A DNA stretch of 5,714 bases, from the NCBI GenBank assembly GCA_937877765.1, contig CALGBN010000477.1, positions 1 through 5,714 on the forward strand. The letters are read 5' to 3'. Under the pieces are notes generated by a model. The model was not told the DNA's origin and did not search any database. It was given only the letters and a program-made list of their open reading frames with translations. The number at the start of each line of letters is the position of its first letter. The stretch's first letter is position 1. Positions 1-5,288 of this stretch are shown piece after piece. Origin of the DNA: Candidatus Bathyarchaeota archaeon (lineage in GTDB: Archaea; Thermoproteota; Bathyarchaeia; TCS64). A program made the position numbers and the translations under genes.

Positions 1-350
1 CCATAGATTAGCTTCCGGTGCTGATACAGGCAACCATCGATGATGCTATTCGGGTCCATCTGGTCCTTGATGGGCTGTGTCTGCTCCCACCCTACTCCAA
101 GGGTCTCGGGGGTTGCCCTCCAACAGAACAAACAGCTCTGGGTACAGTGACCAAGACTAGGCGTCATCTGCATACAGCGATGTGTAGGTATCCCGTAAAA
201 CGTGTTCTTGTAGCAAGTCTCTTCTCCACCAGTGTTCAGGCTACGACTGAGCCAGTGACATGTCTTAACCGCACTGTGCTCACCTACCAACCTGTATTTT
301 TGTTTGTAGTAGAGTGCCTTGAACTCCTCGGGGAGGCTCATGGCTTTCAT
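1..350 (-). CDS. taw1: tRNA 4-demethylwyosine synthase Taw1 (TYW1-like radical SAM), N-terminal part, cut by left edge
   Basis: Taw1 condenses pyruvate-derived carbons with N1-methylguanosine-37 of tRNA-Phe to form 4-demethylwyosine, the tricyclic core of archaeal wyosine bases. The reading frame is open from the ATG at 350-348 to base 1, giving 116 complete codons and no stop, so the gene continues beyond the window. All six cysteines expected of the family are present. C69, C73 and C76 form the radical SAM CxxxCxxC motif (CTQSCLFC). C31, C46 and C59 match the second 4Fe-4S cluster, with spacing close to that remembered for the Methanocaldococcus enzyme. The stretches HSAVKTCHW and HRCMQMTPSLGHC are family-typical. 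Translation could instead begin at the second ATG (341-339, residue 4), which precedes SLPEEF. No Shine-Dalgarno sequence is seen before either start. The gene is divergent from the lyase gene at 423. The identification is secure; only the start choice is uncertain. Confidence 0.93.
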   Translation of the reverse strand, partial: MKAMSLPEEFKALYYKQKYRLVGEHSAVKTCHWLSRSLNTGGEETCYKNTFYGIPTHRCMQMTPSLGHCTQSCLFCWRATPETLGVGWEQTQPIKDQMDPNSIIDGCLYQHRKLIY

Positions 351-393
351 GATACAAGGGATGAAAATAAGTATAGCCCCCAATACCTGCACC

Positions 394-401
394 GTTAAAT
401 C
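394..401 (+). promoter_or_regulatory. TATA-like box for the lyase gene
   Basis: GTTAAATC is centred about 26 bases before the ATG at 423, and no Shine-Dalgarno sequence lies between. This is the geometry of a leaderless archaeal transcript. The box is a weak match to the TTTAWAW-type consensus. The 72-base gap (351-422) must also hold the taw1 promoter; the AT-rich stretch at about 367-377 on the minus strand is a candidate but is poorly placed for the first taw1 ATG. Confidence 0.3.
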
Positions 402-422
402 ACCAAACGATATCTCTGATAC

Positions 423-1385
423 ATGGCATCAAAAGGCAAACAATTCAAGGAAATAATCAACAGCAAAGGACTACACCTACGTCCATGCGCCTACGACGCA
501 CTATCAGCCCTTCTAATCCAACGAGCAGGCTTCGATATAGTAGGCACCACAGGCTACGGCATATCTTCGTCTCTCATCGGACAACCCGACATGGGCCTCG
601 TAGGCTACCATGAGATGTTGGAACGCACACGAACCATCGTAAACGCAGTAGACCTACCAGTAGACGTTGACGTGGACACAGGATACGGAAACGCCCTGAA
701 CGCGCACTGGACCACCATGAACTTCGCAAGAATCGGAGCAGCCAGCATTAGATTCGAGGACCAAGTATGGCCCAAACGCTGTGGACACATGGCTGGAAAA
801 CAAGTAATCCCTGAAACAGAGATGCTTCAGAAGATCAAGACCGCTGTTAAAACCCGCGACACAGAGAACCCAGATATGGCTATCGGCGCACGCACTGATG
901 CACGAACCGTAAACGGGTTTGATGACGCTCTCCAACGAGCCATTGCATACGCTGAGGCTGGAGCGGACTATGTCTACGTAGAGGCTCCTCAGAGCCTAGA
1001 TGAGGTTGAGAAACTCGTAGACAAGGTACCAGCGCCCCTAGCCTTCAACGTTATCCCCGGAGGCAAGACACCGCCATTCACATTCGAGGAACTGGAGTCA
1101 AGAGGAGTAAGCTACGTATCCGTACCCATGATATGTCTCTATCCAGCTGCAAAAGCCATGGTGGAAGCACTAGAAGAGCTACGCCACGACAGAGACATCA
1201 GAAAGATAGCCGAGATGGGTGTCTCGTGGGCAGAGTTCAACAACCTGGTAGGCGTCAACCGGTGGAGACGATTAGAGATAGAAGCCTTGAGCGAGGAAGA
1301 ACTCATCAAAAACTATGGAACCAGCGACCTCAACGAGATCATAGAAAAAGAGCTAGCCGGAACTGAGAAAGTCTGGAAAAAGTAA
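423..1385 (+). CDS. Isocitrate lyase/PEP mutase superfamily protein, methylisocitrate-lyase-like
   Basis: This is a predicted soluble TIM-barrel enzyme of 320 residues that makes or breaks C-C bonds in 2-hydroxy or 2-methyl di- and tricarboxylates. Visible signatures are PCAYDALSA (21-29); GTTGYGISSSLIGQPDMGL (41-59); DVDVDTGYGN (81-90), with the metal- and substrate-binding aspartates; FED (111-113), with a metal-linked glutamate; KRCGH (118-122), with catalytic-type C120; and GARTDA (155-160), with the substrate arginine. C120 in KRCGH is typical of the lyase branch (isocitrate, 2-methylisocitrate and dimethylmalate lyases). True PEP mutases carry an NS-containing loop there instead, so a lyase is favoured. 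The length is near PrpB (about 295) and well short of classical isocitrate lyase. No citrate synthase or methylcitrate dehydratase gene is adjacent, so the substrate is undetermined and prpB is not assigned. The start has no Shine-Dalgarno sequence and may be leaderless. The stop abuts the convergent small gene. Confidence 0.92.
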   Translation: MASKGKQFKEIINSKGLHLRPCAYDALSALLIQRAGFDIVGTTGYGISSSLIGQPDMGLVGYHEMLERTRTIVNAVDLPVDVDVDTGYGNALNAHWTTMNFARIGAASIRFEDQVWPKRCGHMAGKQVIPETEMLQKIKTAVKTRDTENPDMAIGARTDARTVNGFDDALQRAIAYAEAGADYVYVEAPQSLDEVEKLVDKVPAPLAFNVIPGGKTPPFTFEELESRGVSYVSVPMICLYPAAKAMVEALEELRHDRDIRKIAEMGVSWAEFNNLVGVNRWRRLEIEALSEEELIKNYGTSDLNEIIEKELAGTEKVWKK

Positions 1386-1682
1386 CTACTCTACCTCATA
1401 ACCCGGCTCAAAACTGTGCCCCCAAGGAAAAGGCGTAGGCCGACTTCTAGGATACAGCTCTAATATCCTCTCTCTAAGTCTCATATCATGCTCTGTAAAG
1501 GCACCATCCTCAAACTGGCTCAATATCGCCCTATGAGCATTCATATGAACCCGCATCCGATCCGCTGTCACAATCAACTCCAAACGATCCTCCTTGAAAA
1601 GACTCACCTCAATATTAGAACCAGGAAACAATCGACGAGCAACACCGAACTCCTTAGAGAGAACAGGCTCCAATGCCTCCAT
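1386..1682 (-). CDS. Small hypothetical protein (98 aa), family not recognised
   Basis: I do not recognise this protein. It is 98 residues, charged and soluble-looking, with no signal peptide, membrane segment or cysteine. A beta-rich centre (about residues 23-53, IEVSLF...LELIVTADRMRVHMNAH) is followed by a likely helix (about 64-77) and a proline/aromatic tail ending in GYEVE. The even, globular-like composition supports real coding. The ATG at 1682-1680 is preferred because a purine-rich GGGAGAAGGG lies about 7 bases before it. An in-frame ATG at 1724-1722 would add 14 basic and aromatic residues (MYRYIRYRWEKGNN), but it lies inside a palindrome. The frame stays open further up to 1877, but that stretch reads through a non-coding repeat into the peptidase gene and is not credible. 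The stop TAG at 1388-1386 directly abuts the TAA of the plus-strand lyase gene, so the two genes are convergent with no spacer. Confidence 0.6.
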   Translation of the reverse strand: MEALEPVLSKEFGVARRLFPGSNIEVSLFKEDRLELIVTADRMRVHMNAHRAILSQFEDGAFTEHDMRLRERILELYPRSRPTPFPWGHSFEPGYEVE

Positions 1683-1708
1683 GTTGTTGCCCTTCTCCCA
1701 ACGATACC

Positions 1709-1726
1709 TGATGTATCTATACATCA
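1709..1726. promoter_or_regulatory. 8+8 palindrome, possible operator or hairpin upstream of the small gene
   Basis: TGATGTAT and ATACATCA form perfect 8-base arms around a 2-base CT spacer. The site lies 27-44 bases upstream of the preferred start of the small minus-strand gene and covers the alternative ATG at 1724. The symmetry and near-promoter position suit a dimeric regulator site. An RNA hairpin with such a tight loop would be less stable. No function is known. Confidence 0.35.
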
Positions 1727-1755
1727 CAGATAAACCAATTAAATCACACAATATA

Positions 1756-1828
1756 ACCCTATAACAAAAAGTAACAACAATTCCTACAGGAAAATTTTTT
1801 TCCCAAAGTACCCACCAGTAGACACCAA
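1756..1828 (-). repeat. 73-base perfect inverted repeat, left copy
   Basis: The reverse complement of this stretch is identical, base for base by eye, to 5167-5239, including the run of seven A then four T. Identity stops abruptly at both ends: the outer neighbours are A1755 versus G5240, and the inner ones differ as well. It lies between the stop of the peptidase gene (14 bases away) and the small gene. Inside it, read on the plus strand, TTCCT-AC-AGGAA (1781-1792) forms a 5-base stem followed by AA and T7 (1795-1801), like an intrinsic terminator. Near its inner end is an imperfect 10-base tandem repeat, GGTGTCTACT / GGTGGGTACT on the minus strand. Confidence 0.95.
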
Positions 1829-1829
1829 T

Positions 1830-1840
1830 AAAAAGAGAAG
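1830..1840 (-). terminator. T-rich stretch after the peptidase gene, possible archaeal terminator
   Basis: Just after the TAA at 1845-1843, the minus strand reads CTTCTCTTTTT, ending in five T. Archaeal RNA polymerase commonly terminates at such U-rich stretches without needing a hairpin. The signal is short, so the call is tentative. Confidence 0.3.
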
Positions 1841-1842
1841 GG

Positions 1843-3372
1843 TTAGTATCCGTAGATACCCCGGAACTTGTCATCAAGATACTCGATAAAAGGCTCCACT
1901 ACAAGACCCGTCCCTGTCACATGCTTCACCAAGTCCTCAGGGTCATACAGGTTCGCGTAGCCATACACGTTCTCAGTCATCCACGCCTTGATGTTCTTAT
2001 ACACACCCTTCTCTACATCACCCTTCCAATTCGGCAAGTCCTTGTCAAGCTTCGTCAACCAGACACCATCATAGATATTACCCAAAGCATAACTCGGGAA
2101 ATAACCAAACAAACCACTCGCCCAGTGAGTATCCTGCATAACACCCTCACTATCATTCAGAATCTCCACGCCAAGATAATCCATGTATTTCTGGTTCCAG
2201 ACCTCTGGGAGCTCAGAAACCTCCACCTTGCCACTGAACAAGTCACGCTCTATCTCAAACCTGATGATTATATGCATGCCATATGTAACCTCATCAGCCT
2301 CTATCCTGATCTTACTAGGCGCCACATAGTTAGCCGCATGAAGCATCTGTTCTCTATCAATGTCTTTGAAGGTATCACCGGTGAGTTTCTTCAACAAAGG
2401 CAGATAATAGGTCCAGAACTCAGAACTCCTACCCACCATGTTCTCAATAAACCGGCTCATCGACTCATGAATACCATAACTCGCACTCGTCCCAATAGGC
2501 TGATACATCCACTTCATAGGCAAACCCTGCTCATAGAGACCGTGACCACCCTCATGCAGTATGCTGTAGATGCTGCTCATGAACTGGTTTTCATGATAAT
2601 TGGTCGTAATCCTAACATCAGTATAGTAACCTGTGGTGAACGGATGCTCAGTAGTATCGATACGACCACCAGCGTTCTCCGATTTAATATCATAAAGAAT
2701 GAAATCCGCCATCTGTTCACCGATCTTCTCCTGAACCGCAACAGGCACAGGACGTGATAGGAACCCGGCATCCACATTCTGATGCTCCAAGACCTTATCC
2801 ATGACCTTCGTTAGCCCCTTCCTCATACCGTCAAAGATACGTGTGATGTTATCAGCGGTCATCTTGGGCTCAAAGTCATCAATCAAGGCATCATAGGGTG
2901 TCTTTGCACCCTTAATATCCATCAAAAGCTCCGCTTTCTTCTCTGTGAGGTCCTTGATCTTCACAAGCTCAGGCATAAACAGTTTCCAGTCCTTGGCAGC
3001 CTTCGCCTTCTTCCAAACATTAACACCCACAGTCTGTTGTTTAACAATATCAACCACCAGTTTCTCGGGAAGCTTGGTAGCTTCATCATACGCTTTACGC
3101 GCGAGATACACGTTACGCTTTTGCACCTTATCCAGTGAATCATATCCTGAGTCCTTCTGGATGGCGTCCAGCACCTTACCTACCTCTGGATTGGTCAACA
3201 GTTGATGCGCGGTTTTTTCAAGAAACGCCAGTTGCTGGCTCTTCAACTCGACGCCCTTTGGAGGCATCTTTGTCTCCATATCCCATTGAAGAATCGCTCC
3301 AGCGCTCTGTACAACCGCAAGCTCCTTACTCTGCTCAAGAAGCCGTTTATAATTCTCTTTCAGACTTGACAT
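1843..3372 (-). CDS. M32-family metallocarboxypeptidase (thermostable carboxypeptidase Taq type)
   Basis: This zinc- or cobalt-dependent enzyme removes C-terminal amino acids from peptides in the cytoplasm. The 509 residues match the usual M32 length of about 500. The N-terminal 200 residues look largely helical, as expected for the family. Family motifs follow in order: HPF (243-245); DVRIT (252-256); HEGGH (273-277), supplying H273 and H277 as metal ligands and E274 as general base; IHES (301-304), giving E303 as third ligand; RIEADEVTY (356-364), which helps bind the substrate carboxylate; and GYFPSYALG (423-431). No catalytic residue is missing and there is no signal peptide. The ATG at 3372 lacks a Shine-Dalgarno sequence but has a TATA-like box 27 bases upstream, so a leaderless transcript is likely. 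It lies 41 bases downstream of the cupin gene and may also be reached by readthrough from it. The left copy of the inverted repeat begins 14 bases past the stop. Confidence 0.96.
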   Translation of the reverse strand: MSSLKENYKRLLEQSKELAVVQSAGAILQWDMETKMPPKGVELKSQQLAFLEKTAHQLLTNPEVGKVLDAIQKDSGYDSLDKVQKRNVYLARKAYDEATKLPEKLVVDIVKQQTVGVNVWKKAKAAKDWKLFMPELVKIKDLTEKKAELLMDIKGAKTPYDALIDDFEPKMTADNITRIFDGMRKGLTKVMDKVLEHQNVDAGFLSRPVPVAVQEKIGEQMADFILYDIKSENAGGRIDTTEHPFTTGYYTDVRITTNYHENQFMSSIYSILHEGGHGLYEQGLPMKWMYQPIGTSASYGIHESMSRFIENMVGRSSEFWTYYLPLLKKLTGDTFKDIDREQMLHAANYVAPSKIRIEADEVTYGMHIIIRFEIERDLFSGKVEVSELPEVWNQKYMDYLGVEILNDSEGVMQDTHWASGLFGYFPSYALGNIYDGVWLTKLDKDLPNWKGDVEKGVYKNIKAWMTENVYGYANLYDPEDLVKHVTGTGLVVEPFIEYLDDKFRGIYGY

Positions 3373-3395
3373 AAATGAAAAACAACGGTGAACTG

Positions 3396-3403
3396 CTTTA
3401 AGG
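3396..3403 (-). promoter_or_regulatory. TATA-like box for the peptidase gene
   Basis: CCTTAAAG on the minus strand is centred about 27 bases before the ATG at 3372, the spacing expected when transcription starts at the first base of the start codon. It sits in the 41-base gap after the cupin stop, and no Shine-Dalgarno sequence is present. This supports a separate leaderless transcript for the peptidase. Confidence 0.4.
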
Positions 3404-3413
3404 TTTCTAAAAA

Positions 3414-3758
3414 CTAGAACATCGCAGGATAGAAAACATCATAGATCAACAACTCCTCCACCACGTTGAACGTCCTGTGCTTGAGACCCTTAGGCACCAC
3501 AACGAAGACTCCCGGGTTCAACGGGAACTCACCACGGTCCTCGATCCACATAGTCGCTTTACCAGATAACACGTAGATTATATCTGCTTCATTTGGGTGC
3601 ACATGTTCCTCGATCTCAGAACCCATCTTACACCTGACTACAAAACAAGTAATAGCCGCATCATCCTCTCGCCGTGAATACAGTGTTCTCATGCCTACAT
3701 CCGCTAGAAACGGGTGACTCGTCTCAGGGGTCTCGGCTAGGATTCTTACAATACTCAT
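3414..3758 (-). CDS. Single-domain cupin protein
   Basis: This is a small double-stranded beta-helix protein of 114 residues, predicted cytoplasmic and metal-binding. Motif 1 spans G46 to G66 with H52 and H54. The position usually held by glutamate is D59, although E57 lies close and could substitute. Motif 2 (G83 to N98) fits the consensus exactly, with P89, G91, H94 and N98. The likely metal ligands are therefore H52, H54, D59 or E57, and H94. Cupins of this kind include isomerases, dioxygenases and plain small-molecule sensors, and the sequence does not say which. The gene begins 30 bases after the trpS stop and ends 41 bases before the peptidase gene, all on one strand. The start lacks a Shine-Dalgarno sequence; an AT-rich stretch around 3785-3796 could be its own TATA region. 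Confidence 0.88.
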   Translation of the reverse strand: MSIVRILAETPETSHPFLADVGMRTLYSRREDDAAITCFVVRCKMGSEIEEHVHPNEADIIYVLSGKATMWIEDRGEFPLNPGVFVVVPKGLKHRTFNVVEELLIYDVFYPAMF

Positions 3759-3788
3759 AGAAATAGGTTGGATTGTGAAGTGAAAAGA

Positions 3789-4916
3789 TTATTTGAGGAG
3801 ATACTGGTCCAGAACCTCACGTGCTTCTTCACGTTTCTTCTGGAAATCGGTAAGGAATACTTCAACACGTTTGGCAAGAGTCTTCTTACACTCGCCGCAG
3901 AGTATCTCGCCATTTTTACACTTCATTTCGCGTTCAACGAGTGCCGCGTCATTCTCCTCAAACATGAAGTAATAGTAAGCATAGACGTTACATATTTCGG
4001 GTCTTCCACCCAACTCACACTGCTCCTCAACAGTATCTCGTCCTCCTGTGAATGCTTTCATCACCTTTTTTCCCGCCTTCTTCGGTGGATCTGTGGTGAA
4101 TATAGCGGAATCCGGTTGGCTTGAGCTCATTTTACCGCCTTCAGCGAGTCCGGGTAGGAACTTTGCGTGGATCTGAGCTGGTTTATAGTAGCCTAGTTTT
4201 TCGGCGATGTCTCGTGTCATTCTCCAGTATGGGTCTTGGTCTATGGCTGCTGGTATCAGACATGGTGTGTTTTTTCCTTCTCGTTCTGATTCAAGGAAGC
4301 AAGTCATGGCTTGCATTGCTGGATACCATACTATTCCGATGTTGTTGCTGTCGTTGAACCCGAATATTGCTTTCGCAGTGTTATAGGTGACCTTCTTTGA
4401 GACATTCAAGGCGATCTTGTAGAGGTGTCCTATGTGTTCTGTGTCGCTGAATATGTGGGTTTTCTCTGGGTCCAAGCCACACGCTATTACATCTAAGGCG
4501 TTCTCATAGGTTAACGCGATAGTCTCCTCCAGCGTTAAATCGTCTCGTTGGAGGAATTTTTCGTCGTCTGTCATCTGGAAGTAGAGATCGGCGTCAAAGG
4601 CTTCTTGCAGATACTTGCAGAAGAACCATGGGAGGAGGTGTCCTAGGTGCACATGTCCACTTGGGCCTCGCCCAGTGTACAAGCCTACTTTGTTTCCCTT
4701 CTCGTATTCCTTGATCCACCAGTCAGTGTCTCTGTGGCTCAGGTATACTCCTCTTCTTAGCTGCAGGTGTTTGAAGCCTGCGTGTTTGGCGATTTTTTCT
4801 TCTATCTCTTTGGTCATGCGTTGGACTCCGAATTGATCTATGAGTTTGTCGTAGTCTATGTCTCCGCTGACCTCCCAGGGTGTCACTACCATCTCTTTTT
4901 TTGGTTCATCTGTCAT
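3789..4916 (-). CDS. trpS: Tryptophanyl-tRNA synthetase, archaeal/eukaryotic type
   Basis: This class I synthetase charges tRNA-Trp with tryptophan using ATP, in the cytoplasm. The 375 residues match archaeal TrpRS length, and the N-terminus (VTPWEVSGDIDYDKLIDQFG) matches family starts, which fixes the ATG at 4916. Landmarks are SHRD (60-63); YTGRGPSG (80-87), running into the HIGH-type motif HLGH (90-93); TDDEKFL (116-122); AAIDQDPYWR (223-232), which contacts tryptophan; KMSSS (262-266); and a C-terminal cysteine set, C333, C340 and C343 (CGECK), typical of archaeal members. Nothing essential is missing. AAGGA lies 11 bases before the ATG, a weak, distant Shine-Dalgarno match. The best TATA box lies about 160 bases upstream, implying an unusually long leader. 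Base composition changes within the gene: around 4080 the plus strand switches from C-rich to G-rich, without disturbing frame or motifs. Confidence 0.97.
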   Translation of the reverse strand: MTDEPKKEMVVTPWEVSGDIDYDKLIDQFGVQRMTKEIEEKIAKHAGFKHLQLRRGVYLSHRDTDWWIKEYEKGNKVGLYTGRGPSGHVHLGHLLPWFFCKYLQEAFDADLYFQMTDDEKFLQRDDLTLEETIALTYENALDVIACGLDPEKTHIFSDTEHIGHLYKIALNVSKKVTYNTAKAIFGFNDSNNIGIVWYPAMQAMTCFLESEREGKNTPCLIPAAIDQDPYWRMTRDIAEKLGYYKPAQIHAKFLPGLAEGGKMSSSQPDSAIFTTDPPKKAGKKVMKAFTGGRDTVEEQCELGGRPEICNVYAYYYFMFEENDAALVEREMKCKNGEILCGECKKTLAKRVEVFLTDFQKKREEAREVLDQYLLK

Positions 4917-5052
4917 TTTCTTGTCCGTCCTTTATGGTTAGCACTATTTGGGTGTTTTTGGTGCTGGCGTGTTGGCTAGGGTTGTTAGAATTTGTTTCCT
5001 CCGTTAGGAGGAGCGTGTCCAGTCCGAGTGATACACTCTCATTCCCTATCCC
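4917..5052 (-). promoter_or_regulatory. Predicted 5' leader of trpS with two small hairpins
   Basis: If transcription starts about 26 bases downstream of the TATA box at 5081-5072, trpS has a leader of about 130 bases. That is long beside the leaderless-looking genes around it. Two hairpins follow each other: GAGTG-TAT-CACTC (5038-5026) and TCCTCC-TAAC-GGAGGA (5012-4997). The second pairs a strong Shine-Dalgarno-like GGAGGA with its complement, but no start codon lies close downstream of it. A 12-codon ORF runs through both. A weaker alternative promoter (CAAATAGTG, about 4950-4942) could instead give a leaderless trpS transcript, which would remove the leader altogether. Confidence 0.35.
5004..5042 (-). 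CDS. Possible 12-codon leader ORF upstream of trpS
   Basis: The ATG at 5042-5040 opens a frame encoding MRVYHSDWTRSS, closed by TAA at 5006-5004. The ATG falls about 8 bases after the predicted transcription start. Codon 8 is TGG (Trp), the substrate of the synthetase encoded downstream. The two last sense codons form the 5' arm, and the stop lies in the loop, of the TCCTCC/GGAGGA hairpin. ORFs this short arise easily by chance and a single Trp codon is weak evidence, so this is a hypothesis rather than a gene call. Confidence 0.15.
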   Translation of the reverse strand: MRVYHSDWTRSS

Positions 5053-5071
5053 ATTGTATTTGCGGTGCCTG

Positions 5072-5081
5072 TTTTTAAAAA
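5072..5081 (-). promoter_or_regulatory. TATA box, probable trpS promoter
   Basis: TTTTTAAAAA is the strongest TATA-like sequence in the window. It is self-complementary, so orientation is inferred only from the gene downstream; no plus-strand gene follows it. It predicts a trpS transcript start near 5050. Confidence 0.5.
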
Positions 5082-5166
5082 GGTATTCGTAACCAGTCCA
5101 GTTGTTTGTACATGGTATGTATTTGATGGTGGGTGGTTTAGTCGTATATTTTGTTATTATCTTCTT

Positions 5167-5239
5167 TTGGTGTCTACTGGTGGGTACTTTGGGAAAAAAA
5201 TTTTCCTGTAGGAATTGTTGTTACTTTTTGTTATAGGGT
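5167..5239 (+). repeat. 73-base perfect inverted repeat, right copy
   Basis: This matches the reverse complement of 1756-1828 without a mismatch. It lies 49 bases after the GNAT stop and over 250 bases before trpS, within the 372-base gene-free stretch 4917-5288. Read on the minus strand, TTCCT-AC-AGGAA (5214-5203) is followed by AA and T7 (5200-5194), which would make a plausible terminator for the GNAT gene. The remainder of the gene-free stretch, about 5085-5166 and 5250-5288, shows nothing I can identify apart from low C content on the plus strand. Confidence 0.95.
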
Positions 5240-5249
5240 GTTACCCTAT
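5233..5249. repeat. Hairpin across the outer edge of the right repeat copy
   Basis: ATAGGGT and ACCCTAT form a perfect 7-base stem with loop GTT. The left arm is the last 7 bases of the 73-base repeat and the right arm is unique flank. The equivalent flank of the left copy does not pair. The hairpin lies 39 bases past the GNAT stop and has no U-run on its downstream side, so on its own it is a poor terminator. It may be chance or a trace of how the repeat arrived. Confidence 0.4.
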
Positions 5250-5288
5250 GGATTCAGAGGGTTTAGTGTGTAATAGTTGGGGGAGGGT

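Noticed and set aside
18..398. Plus-strand ORF of 126 codons
   Set aside because: It lies antisense to taw1, whose cysteine motifs are unmistakable on the minus strand. Its own translation has no recognisable domain.
1683..1877. N-terminal extension of the small minus-strand gene up to 1877
   Set aside because: It would start inside the peptidase coding region and translate through the 73-base repeat, giving an implausible aromatic and hydrophobic segment. The starts at 1682 or 1724 are far more likely.
1921..2757. Plus-strand ORF of 278 codons
   Set aside because: It is antisense to the M32 peptidase, which has every catalytic motif. The ORF has no recognisable family features.
1756..5239. 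Composite transposon
   Set aside because: No transposase or integrase gene lies between or beside the repeats, the enclosed genes are core-type, and no matching target-site duplication is visible at the outer ends.
4917..5288. tRNA or structured riboswitch in the trpS upstream region
   Set aside because: No cloverleaf, T-loop consensus or known riboswitch core could be traced; only two short hairpins and the repeat are visible.
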